Below, piece after piece: positions 31,934-39,646 of a stretch of DNA of 64,000 nt. The notes beneath the pieces are model-generated. The model was not told where the DNA came from. It made no database searches and worked only from the letters and a program-made list of their open reading frames with translations. The stretch spans positions 62,001 through 126,000 of the forward strand of contig UQZO01000003.1 in assembly GCA_900545545.1 (NCBI GenBank), in the 5' to 3' direction. The stretch comes from an uncultured Subdoligranulum sp. (GTDB lineage Bacteria > Bacillota > Clostridia > Oscillospirales > Ruminococcaceae). Within the stretch, counting starts at the first letter, position 1; every line of letters starts with the position of its first letter. The position numbers and the translations under genes are program-made.

Positions 31934-32536
31934 ATGAATCGTATTGCAGAACTGCGTGTTAAGATGGGACTGTCGATGAAGGAAGCGGCCTCCAGGCTCG
32001 AAATGCCCTATACAACCTATGTGAACTATGAAAAGGGAACCAGAGAACCGAGTTCTGAGACTCTTATAAAATTGTCCCGCTTTTTTGAAACGACAATAGA
32101 TTATCTATTAGGTAAGTCGGATGCTGACATGATTCCTCCTGGGTTCACGCCTCTTCCTAAGATGGAATCTGTCCCGCTTGTGGGGCAGATCGCTTGCGGT
32201 GAACCAATCACGGCAGAAGAAAATCTGGAAGGCTACGTTTCTATCCCGGCAGCTTGGCACGCCACTTTCACATTGAAGTGCTGCGGCGACAGTATGGAAC
32301 CGACGATCCACGACGGGGATCTGGTAGCTATCCGTAAGGACGTGCAGGTCGAGAATGGTCAAATTGCTGCCGTCCGTATAGGAGACGAAGCCACGTTGAA
32401 GCATTTATATCTCCACGAGGACTATATCGAACTTCGACCAGAAAATCCGACCTATTCCTCCATCATACGCAGGAAGGAAGAAATGAACGATGTAACCATT
32501 GAGGGCAAAGCCGTTGGTCTTTGCCGCGGTTTATAA
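31934..32536 (+). CDS. CI-type prophage repressor (HTH plus S24 peptidase)
   Basis: 200 residues. An N-terminal XRE helix-turn-helix (LSMKEAASRLEMPYTTYVNYEKGTREP) is followed by a linker and a LexA/S24 domain with catalytic Ser in CCGDSMEPT (about residue 119) and Lys in DEATLKHL (about 157). The likely self-cleavage site is near QIACGEP. It maintains lysogeny and should be cut on DNA damage through RecA. GGAGGTG precedes the ATG. The final nine codons recur as a diverged copy at 33126-33155. Confidence 0.88.
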   Translation: MNRIAELRVKMGLSMKEAASRLEMPYTTYVNYEKGTREPSSETLIKLSRFFETTIDYLLGKSDADMIPPGFTPLPKMESVPLVGQIACGEPITAEENLEGYVSIPAAWHATFTLKCCGDSMEPTIHDGDLVAIRKDVQVENGQIAAVRIGDEATLKHLYLHEDYIELRPENPTYSSIIRRKEEMNDVTIEGKAVGLCRGL

Positions 32537-32551
32537 GAAGAGGGAACCATT

Positions 32552-33061
32552 ATGCCTACTTGCAAAAACTGCGGACGAAAAGGATTGCTTCTTTTGCTTG
32601 ATTCCAACGGCTTATGTTACAACTGCCACCGTGAATCCGCCCGCGCCAACAAGTCCATCCGCCGCCAGATAGAACATCTTGAAAAGGAGCGCAACGCTGT
32701 TTTGTCCTCTAAAGATCTTACGCCGGAAAAGGTGGACGGTTACAGTCGTAGTTATCATTACAAGGATGTTAATGTATGGGTTTTCTGGCAGTATGGTGGC
32801 CGATATGGAAAAACGTGTAAAAGCATCGGGGTGCGGCGTGGGGACACTGTCGAATTGGTCCCACATCACAGGAAAGATGATCCAAAACAAATTTCAATCC
32901 GCTGGCGTGATATAGAAGTTGCTAATATGAAAACCAGTCGCATGCGGGATATGGTCCACGTGTGGAAAAAAGCAAATCTTCCAATTCGATGTGTTGTTTC
33001 AGCCGTGGGTGGTGAGCAAAAGCTATTATTGGAGTTCGCCTTTTATGGAACTCCCAAATAA
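32552..33061 (+). CDS. Zinc-ribbon protein of the lysogenic conversion locus
   Basis: 169 residues. An N-terminal zinc ribbon CKNCGRKGLLLLLDSNGLCYNC (residues 4-25, key residues CxxC...CxxC) is followed by a basic helix and a beta-rich domain with SIGVRRGDTVELV...DDPKQISIRW...VSAVGGEQKLLLEFAFYG. The domain pattern faintly recalls HIRAN-like folds, but I would not assert it. It is co-directional with the repressor, so it is probably expressed in the lysogen. Confidence 0.6.
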   Translation: MPTCKNCGRKGLLLLLDSNGLCYNCHRESARANKSIRRQIEHLEKERNAVLSSKDLTPEKVDGYSRSYHYKDVNVWVFWQYGGRYGKTCKSIGVRRGDTVELVPHHRKDDPKQISIRWRDIEVANMKTSRMRDMVHVWKKANLPIRCVVSAVGGEQKLLLEFAFYGTPK

Positions 33062-33125
33062 ATTCAGCAACCGTTTCCAAAAGGGAAACCGTTCAAGACG
33101 ATGAGTCCCGTATGATGTTTGGGGT

Positions 33126-33155
33126 AAAGCCGTCGGCCTGTGCCGCGGTTTGTAA
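33126..33155 (+). repeat. Remnant of a second repressor gene 3' end
   Basis: 30 bases that read KAVGLCRGL and stop, the same peptide as the end of the CI gene at 32507-32536. The two copies differ at four bases, all synonymous. Nothing of the rest of a repressor gene remains. Confidence 0.75.
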
Positions 33156-33175
33156 TAAAGTTTGGAGGTATTATC

Positions 33176-33442
33176 ATGGGTTTTATGGACAATTGGAAAC
33201 AGGAATCTACCTATTCTACCGCTTCCGGCCAGAACTACCACTATGTGGTTCTGCAGGTCACTTTGAAAGAGAAGTTCCTGGGAACGGGATCTGGAAACTT
33301 GGCTGAACTGGAGAATGTTATCAACCAGCAGGCCGCCAAGGGTTACCGCCTGCACACCATCGACACCACCAACGGCGGCAGCAAGGGCTTCGGTGGCGGT
33401 GACCGCATCCAGGCTACAATGGTTTTTGAAAAGATCCAGTAA
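33176..33442 (+). CDS. DUF4177 protein
   Basis: 88 residues. YHYVVLQVTLKEKFLGTGSGNLAELENVINQQAAKGYRLHTIDT and a final DRIQATMVFEK are typical of DUF4177 (PF13783), a small alpha-beta fold of unknown function. TTTGGAGG precedes the ATG. It stands between the repressor and the integrase where phages carry lysogeny-expressed accessory genes. Confidence 0.8.
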   Translation: MGFMDNWKQESTYSTASGQNYHYVVLQVTLKEKFLGTGSGNLAELENVINQQAAKGYRLHTIDTTNGGSKGFGGGDRIQATMVFEKIQ

Positions 33443-33445
33443 CAA

Positions 33446-33480
33446 AAACGCCCCCGGTGCTGCAACACCGAGAGCGTTTG
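33446..33480 (+). terminator. Probable terminator after DUF4177 gene
   Basis: AAACGC...CGGTG and CACCG...GCGTTT form an interrupted stem with a CTGCAA loop. There is no long T run, so strength is uncertain. Confidence 0.5.
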
Positions 33481-33583
33481 AATAGATCAGCTTGCCCGAA
33501 GGCAATAGTCCGACCCATACAATTCGGATTATACCACCTCGGGGAGGCTTTGACAAGTGTGCCCTTTTGGAGGTGGATTTTTT

Positions 33584-34702
33584 ATGCCCAAAAAGAAAGC
33601 GAATACCCGTGCCGACGGTCTGATCGAGAAGGTGCGCACCATTGACGGCAAGCGCCGCCACTTCTATGGCCGCTCGCTGCCGGAAGTGCAGAAGAAGATC
33701 GACTCGGCCATCATAGAAGCCGCCACCAAAAAGGAATGCGGTGACAAGTTCGAGGAGGTTGCCGACGCTTTCTGGAAGGCGAAAGAGCCGAAGCTGAAAT
33801 ACGGCTCGGTGCGCGGCTATAAGCACAAGGTGGAGGTGGCCAAGGAGTGGTTTTCCGGCTACGGAATGCGGGAAATCAATAGTACCCTCATCAATCGGGA
33901 GTTGTCCCGTATGGCAGCACAGGGGTGGTCCTATAAAAGTATCGCCGGGCAGAAGTCGGTGCTGTCGATGATCTTCCAGTACTGGTGCGCCGAACTGGAC
34001 GGTGACTGCAACCCATGCACACTGCTTAAGCTGCCCCAGGGGCTTCCACAAGCCAAGCGCCGTGCCCCCACCGACGAAGAGGTGGAAAGGGTGAAGAATC
34101 ATCCGGACGGGTTCGGATTGTGCGCTGCGTTTATGATGTATGCCGGGCTGCGTCTGGGGGAAATCATGGCACTGCAGAAAAAAGACCTTGCCGGCGGGAT
34201 GATCTCTATTTATAAGGAAATCGTGTGGCATAGCAACACACCGGTCATCGAACCACCCAAAACACAAAATGCCGTCCGCAAGGTCCCGATCCTGGCGCCA
34301 TTGCGACGGGGGATAGGTGACCGTTTGGACGGCATGAAAGAGGATGAATATATTTTCGGAGGGGCCAAGCCTATGACCAAAAGCAGGTACGAGAATGCCT
34401 GGCTGCAATATTGTGCCTCGCTGGGATGCACCCATGATACAGGGCGTCGTTACCTGACCGGAAAGAAAGACAAACGCGGCAACCCACTATATAAGGTAAT
34501 CATGGCGCCCGACTTTACCGCCCATCAGCTGCGCCATGAATTTGCCAGCACGCTGGTGCAGTGCGGCATCAGCCCCCAGGTGGCCAAGGAACTCATGGGA
34601 CATGCGGATATCCTTACGACCCAGCGCTGGTATGCCGAAGCGAAAAGCAGTGCCATCGACGAGGCAAAAGCCCTGCTGGATGCGCATTTCCAGGGAAAAT
34701 AA
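33584..34702 (+). CDS. int: Prophage integrase, tyrosine recombinase
   Basis: 372 residues. An N-terminal arm-binding part (KVRTIDGKRRHFYGRSLPEVQKKI), a SAM-like core-binding domain (about 60-160), and a catalytic domain with Arg in YAGLRLGE, HQLRHEFAS, GH in LMGHADI and the nucleophile Tyr in TTQRWYAEAK. It joins the 26-bp core in phage and tRNA-Ser. ATG 33584 has GGAGGTGG 7 bases upstream. It reads toward the right attachment site, leaving 155 bases with four TACGAC repeats and a terminator. Confidence 0.92.
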   Translation: MPKKKANTRADGLIEKVRTIDGKRRHFYGRSLPEVQKKIDSAIIEAATKKECGDKFEEVADAFWKAKEPKLKYGSVRGYKHKVEVAKEWFSGYGMREINSTLINRELSRMAAQGWSYKSIAGQKSVLSMIFQYWCAELDGDCNPCTLLKLPQGLPQAKRRAPTDEEVERVKNHPDGFGLCAAFMMYAGLRLGEIMALQKKDLAGGMISIYKEIVWHSNTPVIEPPKTQNAVRKVPILAPLRRGIGDRLDGMKEDEYIFGGAKPMTKSRYENAWLQYCASLGCTHDTGRRYLTGKKDKRGNPLYKVIMAPDFTAHQLRHEFASTLVQCGISPQVAKELMGHADILTTQRWYAEAKSSAIDEAKALLDAHFQGK

Positions 34703-34715
34703 ATGCCGGAATTTC

Positions 34716-34761
34716 TACGACTTATTTACGACCAAAGTTCCGGTTACGACCTCAATACGAC
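34716..34761. promoter_or_regulatory. Candidate integrase arm-type sites, right end
   Basis: TACGAC at 34716, 34727, 34745 and 34756: two pairs each with 11-bp spacing, directly after int. A third pair with the same spacing lies inside the left end (4322, 4333). Confidence 0.6.
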
Positions 34762-34808
34762 AGGGTACAACGTCCCTTTTCGTGGCTGTTTGTTGCTCAA
34801 CAAAAACG

Positions 34809-34853
34809 AAAACCCGCGTTACTACGGCTTTTGCAAGCTGTAACGCGGGTTTT
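34809..34853 (-). terminator. Phage-supplied terminator now serving tRNA-Ser(GCT)
   Basis: Perfect 13-bp arms AAAACCCGCGTTA (34809) and TAACGCGGGTTTT (34841). On the minus strand the hairpin is followed by TTTTCGTTTTTG. It begins 5 bases after the tRNA's CCA end. It can also stop int transcription from the other side. Confidence 0.75.
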
Positions 34854-34857
34854 ACGG

Positions 34858-34883
34858 TGGCGGAGTAAGAGAGATTTGAACTC
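34858..34883. repeat. attR core (26 bp), within tRNA-Ser(GCT)
   Basis: Identical to 4259-4284; here it completes the functional tRNA gene. Confidence 0.92.
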
Positions 34884-34948
34884 TCGCGGCCCTTTCGGAC
34901 CCTACGCCCTTAGCAGGGGCGCCTCTTCGACCTCTTGAGTATTACTCC
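34858..34948 (-). tRNA. tRNA-Ser(GCT)
   Basis: 91 bases on the minus strand with a long variable arm; acceptor GGAGTAA/TTACTCC; anticodon loop CTGCTAA (anticodon GCT, codons AGC/AGU); CCA encoded. Its 3' 26 bases are the prophage attachment core. Confidence 0.95.
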
Positions 34949-34988
34949 ACAAGTCAAAGTGATTGAAATATTCACTTGTTATACAAAA

Positions 34989-35079
34989 TGGCGGAGAGGA
35001 TGGGATTCGAACCCATGGTCCGCTCGCGCGAATCGCTGGTTTTCAAGACCAGTTCCATAAACCACTCGGACACCTCTCC
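34989..35079 (-). tRNA. tRNA-Ser(TGA)
   Basis: Acceptor GGAGAGG/CCTCTCC, anticodon loop CTTGAAA (anticodon TGA, UCN codons), long variable arm, CCA encoded. It lies 40 bases upstream of tRNA-Ser(GCT) in the same direction and is probably co-transcribed. Confidence 0.95.
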
Positions 35080-35119
35080 ACAGTGGCTGCCGCCAAATGC
35101 GAGTACTATTTTAGCATGG

Positions 35120-35146
35120 AAAAGCGGGCTTGTCAAGCCCGCTTTT
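35120..35146 (-). terminator. Terminator of the PadR/HAAS operon
   Basis: AAAAGCGGGCTTG / CAAGCCCGCTTTT, symmetrical, 9 bases beyond the HAAS gene stop on the minus strand. Confidence 0.8.
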
Positions 35147-35154
35147 GAAAAATA

Positions 35155-35895
35155 TCAATTTTTTTTGCTATCTTTTCCGGAATTCTTTTTGGCACGGCTC
35201 CGGGCAAGGCAAGCCCAGCCTAAAACAGCGGCACACAGCCACTCACCGTTGGTGAAAAAGCCCGAGAGCAACGCCCAGCAGATGGCACCCAGTTGGTAAA
35301 GGGGCAGCTCGGTGGTGCAGGCAACAATAACAAGTTCCATTGCTACCAGGCAAAGGGGTAGCAATCCAAGACCGGATATAAGCAGGGAAAACCCATATCC
35401 TTTGCTGGCGTGGGGATCACGCCAGGTTGGCAGAAAGAAACCGGCTACACAGCCCAGCAGCCAGGGCAGAGCAGAAATCAGACTCTGGGAAGGGGAAGTG
35501 GTAACATAAATGGCGGTAGGACCGTCCGCACCGCCGATCGCACCGATGGAGGCTGCCTGGTTTGCCGCAAATTGATCTGCCAGCATTGGCACCAGCGCCA
35601 CAGCCAGTACCAGCACAGCAAGCACAACAAAGGCCCAACGCCACCGGCTGGGGACGCTTGGGGCGTTTAAGGCGGAATTGAATTGGGCGGCCACTTCTTC
35701 CGGGGTGCCCAATTCTTTCATGATGGCTTCATCGCTCTGGCCATTTTCCCGGCGGCTCTGAAAGTCGCTGGCCAGTTCCGTCATGATGCGTGCCCGCGTT
35801 TTGCGGTCTACCCGCAGGTGCCGGTCAATGGCGTTCATGTACCGTTTGACCGGCGGCAGAACATCCAGCGTCGTGTTGCCAATTTTCCATTTCAT
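35155..35895 (-). CDS. HAAS-domain (DUF1700-like) membrane protein with GGADGPT motif
   Basis: 246 residues. The N-terminal 80 residues form a helical HAAS-type signalling domain (YMNAIDRHLRVDRKTRARIMTELASDFQSR...GTPEEVAAQF). Then come about four membrane helices. After the first helix the protein carries SIGAIGGADGPTAIYV, a motif also known from beta subunits of sodium-pumping decarboxylases. Such proteins pair with PadR regulators and probably transmit envelope signals. It overlaps padR by ATGA and has AAGGAG upstream. Confidence 0.75.
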   Translation of the reverse strand: MKWKIGNTTLDVLPPVKRYMNAIDRHLRVDRKTRARIMTELASDFQSRRENGQSDEAIMKELGTPEEVAAQFNSALNAPSVPSRWRWAFVVLAVLVLAVALVPMLADQFAANQAASIGAIGGADGPTAIYVTTSPSQSLISALPWLLGCVAGFFLPTWRDPHASKGYGFSLLISGLGLLPLCLVAMELVIVACTTELPLYQLGAICWALLSGFFTNGEWLCAAVLGWACLARSRAKKNSGKDSKKN

Positions 35896-36260
35896 TGTGA
35901 TTCTCCTTCCATGCATTGCTCCACGCAGTCCACAAAGTGATGCCAGGTTTCACGCTGCTGCGCCAGCACGGTGCGTCCTGTGTCTGTTACTGTGTAGACC
36001 CGTCGCGGGATTTTTGCCAGCGAAACCGCTCCATCCGGGCTGTTCCATGCCGAGGTGATGCAGCCTTCTTCCTCCAGGCGGTAGAGAATAGGGTAGAGCG
36101 TTCCTTCTTTCAGGTCCAAAAGCCCGCCGCCTTTTTCCCGCAGCCGTACGATCAGTTCGTACCCGTGGCTGGGCCTATCTGCCAGAAACCGAAGCACCAG
36201 CATTTCCAGAACGCCCTTTTTCAACTGTTGGGTAAAGCGTTGTTCACTGCCTGCTGCCAT
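35892..36260 (-). CDS. PadR-family transcriptional regulator
   Basis: 122 residues. A winged-helix domain: LKKGVLEMLVLRFLADRPSHGYELI, LKEGTLYPILYRLEEEGCI, RRVYTVTDTGRTVLAQQ. PadR proteins repress their own operons, often in response to small ligands. ATG 36260 has GGGAGGTG upstream. A perfect inverted repeat lies 23 bases before the start. Confidence 0.88.
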   Translation of the reverse strand: MAAGSEQRFTQQLKKGVLEMLVLRFLADRPSHGYELIVRLREKGGGLLDLKEGTLYPILYRLEEEGCITSAWNSPDGAVSLAKIPRRVYTVTDTGRTVLAQQRETWHHFVDCVEQCMEGESQ

Positions 36261-36282
36261 AGCAACACCTCCCATACTTAAA

Positions 36283-36301
36283 TATTTAGGATTGCTAAAT
36301 A
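36283..36301. promoter_or_regulatory. Probable PadR operator
   Basis: TATTTAG-GATTG-CTAAATA, a perfect 7-bp inverted repeat located between the leftward padR promoter (TTGACA, 17 bases, TATATA on the minus strand) and its start codon. Confidence 0.6.
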
Positions 36302-36359
36302 CTATATAACACAAATCACAGGCACTGTCAACAGAGAAAGCGCAGGTTTTGCGAAGCCC

Positions 36360-36387
36360 TTTACATTTTTATAGGCTGTGTTATACT
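36360..36387 (+). promoter_or_regulatory. Promoter of the PepV-like dipeptidase gene
   Basis: TTTACA, 16 bases, TATACT, ending 36 bases before the ATG. Confidence 0.65.
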
Positions 36388-36422
36388 AGGGGCAATCTAC
36401 AATTATCTTGGGAGGTACTCTC

Positions 36423-37820
36423 ATGCAGGATTCTCGTTGGGCGTCCATTGACGCCTTCGCTGAACAAAACCGTGAAAATATTTTGCGCGACATCACCCGC
36501 CTGGTGGCAGTGCCCAGTGTGGAAGGCACGCCGGAACCCGGTGCCCCCTTTGGCGCCGGGCCCAAGGCGGCACTGGATACGGCGCTGGAAATTGCCGCAG
36601 AACTGGGCCTGCAAACCCATAACGCCGAGGGCTACATCGGCTGGGCAGATACCGGTACTATTGCGGATGACCAGAAATTCCTGGCTACCATCACCCATGT
36701 GGATGTTGTGCCGGAAGGCAATGGCTGGGATGCCGATCCCTACACCGTCCGCGTACAGGACGGCTGGCTGCTGGGCCGCGGCGTGGCCGACGACAAAGGT
36801 CCCAGCATCCTCTGCCTGTATGCGCTGAAATACCTCAAAGACAGCGGCGTGGCCTTGAAATACCCGGTGCGTGCTTTGCTGGGCGCCAACGAGGAAACCA
36901 ACATGCACGATGTGGATTACTACGCCGAGCATTACCCGATGCCTGCTTTCTGCTTTACCCCGGATGCGGAATTCCCGGTCTGCAATGGTGAAAAGGGCGG
37001 CTTTAACGGGGAAATCGTCAGCCCGAAACTGGAAAACGGTGTTATCGCAGCGTTTGCCGGCGGTGTGGCCCGCAACGCCGTGCCGGATCGCGCCTCCTGC
37101 ACCGTCCGCGTGGCGCCGGAAAAGATCAAACTCATCGACGGTGTGACGGCGGAAGCCGGTGAAAATGGCACCACCGTGCTGCACGGATGGGGCAAGAGCG
37201 GCCATGCGGCTATGCCGGAAGGCACCGTCAATGCCATCGGCCTGTTGGTGAACTGCCTGCTGGAGAGCGGCATCTGCACCGAACAGGCGCAGGCCTATTT
37301 AAAGGTACTGCAGACGCTTCATGCGGCGAACGACGGCAGTGCGCTGGGCATTGCGGCCAACGACGGCCTGTTTGATCCGCTGACCATCATCGGCGGTACC
37401 ATCGAGATGCAGGATGGCGTGATCCGTCAGAGCTTTGACTGCCGCTATCCCACCAACACCAACCCCGAGAAGATGACCGCGGCCCTGGAAAAGGTCTGTG
37501 GCACGGCGGCGCACCTGGAGAACCTGACCAGCCGCGTTCCGTTCTACATCGCGGCGGACAGCCCGGCCATCCAGACGCTGATCACGACCTACAACGACGT
37601 GACCGGCGAGAACAAGACCCCCTTCACCATGGGCGGCGGCACCTATGCGCGCCACTTCCCCTATGCGGTCAGCTTTGGCCCCGAGCACACCGACCTGGCG
37701 ATTCCTGAATTTGCCGGCCCGATGCACGGTGCCAACGAGGGTGCCCCGTTTGAAAAGCTGATCGAGGCCCTGAAAATCTATATCCTTGCGCTGCTGCGCC
37801 TGCAGGAAATTGAACTGTAA
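36423..37820 (+). CDS. pepV: M20 dipeptidase, PepV family
   Basis: 465 residues. Zinc-peptidase motifs in order: THVDVVP (metal His about 87, catalytic Asp 89), GVADDKGP (bridging Asp about 120), NEETN (catalytic and metal Glu about 154-155), FTPDAEFP (metal Asp), and a final MHGANEG block with the last metal His. The large lid domain (about 190-390) fits PepV, which cleaves unspecific dipeptides in the cytoplasm for amino-acid supply. ATG 36423 has GGGAGG 8 bases upstream. Single-gene unit between promoter and terminator. Confidence 0.9.
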   Translation: MQDSRWASIDAFAEQNRENILRDITRLVAVPSVEGTPEPGAPFGAGPKAALDTALEIAAELGLQTHNAEGYIGWADTGTIADDQKFLATITHVDVVPEGNGWDADPYTVRVQDGWLLGRGVADDKGPSILCLYALKYLKDSGVALKYPVRALLGANEETNMHDVDYYAEHYPMPAFCFTPDAEFPVCNGEKGGFNGEIVSPKLENGVIAAFAGGVARNAVPDRASCTVRVAPEKIKLIDGVTAEAGENGTTVLHGWGKSGHAAMPEGTVNAIGLLVNCLLESGICTEQAQAYLKVLQTLHAANDGSALGIAANDGLFDPLTIIGGTIEMQDGVIRQSFDCRYPTNTNPEKMTAALEKVCGTAAHLENLTSRVPFYIAADSPAIQTLITTYNDVTGENKTPFTMGGGTYARHFPYAVSFGPEHTDLAIPEFAGPMHGANEGAPFEKLIEALKIYILALLRLQEIEL

Positions 37821-37845
37821 GCCAGTGACAGGCTAACAAAACATT

Positions 37846-37877
37846 CGCCCCCGGTGCCATACAGGCACCGGGGGCGG
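37846..37877 (+). terminator. Terminator after pepV
   Basis: CGCCCCCGGTGCC / GGCACCGGGGGCG with a short loop, followed by GTTGGTTT. It may also serve the convergent small membrane-protein gene. Confidence 0.75.
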
Positions 37878-37886
37878 TTGGTTTGC

Positions 37887-38021
37887 CTATTCGTCGTAAC
37901 GGAACAGCGTGATGTAGGAGGCACGTTTGCGGCGCTTGCGCCGACGGCACAGCAGGGCAGTCAGGGCCAGCAATCCGCCGGCCGCAGCCAGAAGGGCCAG
38001 GATTTTACCAAAATGCTTCAT
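37887..38021 (-). CDS. Small single-pass membrane protein
   Basis: 44 residues: MKHFGKILALLAAAGGLLALTALL then a strongly basic RRRKRRKR and a short end. AAGGAGG lies 5 bases before the ATG. No family recognised; the gene is convergent with pepV and divergent from rnf. Confidence 0.6.
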   Translation of the reverse strand: MKHFGKILALLAAAGGLLALTALLCRRRKRRKRASYITLFRYDE

Positions 38022-38187
38022 ATCTGCCTCCTTATACTGAAAAAACAGCTGTATATCGACTGTTATTATCATAGTACCATAAACGGCAGAAAGTTGCAAG
38101 CATCGTACATCCTTTGCAACATTTGCGCAAATTGTTGCAGAAATTGCGTTCTCGGACAAAATGCGAAGCTTTGTACGGCCAGGCAAC

Positions 38188-38215
38188 TTGACTTGCCACT
38201 TTAACATGGTAAAAT
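38188..38215 (+). promoter_or_regulatory. Promoter of the rnf operon
   Basis: TTGACT, 16 bases, TAAAAT, about 58 bases upstream of rnfC. Confidence 0.6.
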
Positions 38216-38272
38216 GTATAAGTATACTTATGGGGCATTGCAGGGAGAGGCCGCGCCAGCGGAAAAACTGCA

Positions 38273-39643
38273 ATGTCAGATAAAAAAAGAAATGGGGGAA
38301 ATAGATTGTTCAAGTCCCTAAAGCGTTCCGCAAAAGGCGCGAGCGTGCCGCATGTGAAGGCGACAGCAGGGCAGCCGACAGTTACGATGCCGGTGCCTGA
38401 GCATGTCATCATTCCCATGTCGATGCACATCGGCGCACCGGCGGAACCCGTCGTCAAAAAGGGCGACACCGTCATGGTTGGCACTTTGATTGGCAAAGCC
38501 ACCGGCTTTGTCAGCGCCAACATCCACTCCAGCGTTTCGGGCACTGTGCAGGACGTGGCTCCGATGCGCATGGTCAACGGGGCGATGACCACCGCCGTGG
38601 CCATCAAGACCGACGGTCAGCAGACCGTGGACCCGGCCTGCGTACCGCCCACGGTCACCGACAAAGCCAGTCTGCTGGCGGCCATCCAGGCTTGTGGTCT
38701 GGTGGGCGTCGGCGGCGCCGGTTTCCCGACGCATGTCAAGCTGGCTGCCGATACCGTCGACACGCTGCTGATCAACGCAGCCGAATGTGAGCCGTACCTG
38801 ACCACCGACTGCCGTGAAATGCTGGAATGCAGCGATACCATCATCTCCGGTATTGCCGCTGTGATGAAGTATTGCAACATTCCCAACTGCATCATTGGCA
38901 TCGAGCGCAACAAGCCCGAGTGCATCGACCTGATGTGCTCTCTGGTGCGGGAGATGCCTGGCGTCAGCGTCAAGCCGCTGCCCACCCGCTATCCCCAGGG
39001 CGCTGAGAAGACCCTGGTGGAGACCTGCACCGGCCGTGAAGTGCCGCAGGTTGGTCCTTTCGGCAAGGCTGGCCTGCCCGCTGATGTGGGCTGCATCATC
39101 ATGAACGTGACCAGTGTTTCCACGCTGGGAAAGTTCCTCAAGACCGGCATGCCCCTGACCACCAAGCGCGTTACCGTCGAAGGCGACGCCATCGTCAAAC
39201 CGCAGAACGTGGAGGTGCCCATCGGTACGTTGTACCGGGATGTCATCGAAGCCTGCGGCGGCATCAAGCCCGATGTGGAACTGGGCAAGATCATCTTCGG
39301 CGGCCCCATGATGGGCGGCGCCGCGCCCAGCGCAGATTTCCCCGTGCTCAAGCAGAACAACGGCCTGCTGCTCTTCAGCAAAAAGGCAGCCGATCTGCCC
39401 GAAGCGTCCGCCTGCATCCGCTGCGGCCGCTGCATCGATGCCTGCCCCATGGGTCTGGAACCCGTGGTGGTGGCCGAAGCTTTCAACAACAAGGACTTCG
39501 ACACCCTCAAGGCGCGCTGCGTTGATCTGTGCGTGGCTTGCGGCAGCTGCAGCTATGCCTGCCCGGCCAAGCGTCCCGTCAGCCAGACCATGACGCTGGC
39601 CAAGGCGTGGTACATGGGTGAACTGCGGAAAGGAGGCAAATAA
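38273..39643 (+). CDS. rnfC: Rnf complex subunit C, NADH-binding Fe-S protein
   Basis: 456 residues. It contains the N-terminal barrel-sandwich part, the NADH/FMN-binding GVGGAGFPTHVKL block (about residue 144), and two 4Fe-4S motifs near the end (CIRCGRCIDACPMG and CVACGSCSYACPAK). RnfC is the peripheral subunit reducing NAD+ with electrons from ferredoxin through RnfB and the flavin subunits. First gene of a complete rnfCDGEAB operon; the ribosome site before ATG 38273 is weak. Confidence 0.93.
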   Translation: MSDKKRNGGNRLFKSLKRSAKGASVPHVKATAGQPTVTMPVPEHVIIPMSMHIGAPAEPVVKKGDTVMVGTLIGKATGFVSANIHSSVSGTVQDVAPMRMVNGAMTTAVAIKTDGQQTVDPACVPPTVTDKASLLAAIQACGLVGVGGAGFPTHVKLAADTVDTLLINAAECEPYLTTDCREMLECSDTIISGIAAVMKYCNIPNCIIGIERNKPECIDLMCSLVREMPGVSVKPLPTRYPQGAEKTLVETCTGREVPQVGPFGKAGLPADVGCIIMNVTSVSTLGKFLKTGMPLTTKRVTVEGDAIVKPQNVEVPIGTLYRDVIEACGGIKPDVELGKIIFGGPMMGGAAPSADFPVLKQNNGLLLFSKKAADLPEASACIRCGRCIDACPMGLEPVVVAEAFNNKDFDTLKARCVDLCVACGSCSYACPAKRPVSQTMTLAKAWYMGELRKGGK

Positions 39644-39646
39644 CCA

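Larger units (their letters stand above)
4259..34883. mobile_element. Complete siphophage-type prophage in tRNA-Ser(GCT)
   Basis: Bounded by identical 26-bp sequences at 4259-4284 and 34858-34883 that correspond to the 3' end of tRNA-Ser(GCT). Between them lie an integrase at the right edge, a divergent repressor/Cro-like switch, an early region, and a full left-going structural and lysis operon (terminase, portal, capsid, tail tape measure, Dit, hub, fibres, M23 lysin, holin). Genes for every structural step are present; the only obvious defect is a stop codon in the DGR reverse transcriptase. Nearly all genes from the Cro-like gene to the holin are on the minus strand, with many ATGA or TGATG overlaps. 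Size is about 30.6 kb. Confidence 0.95.

Noticed and set aside
38022..38272. Riboswitch or leader RNA before rnfC
   Set aside because: Only a promoter and a short leader are evident; no strong hairpin or known aptamer features.
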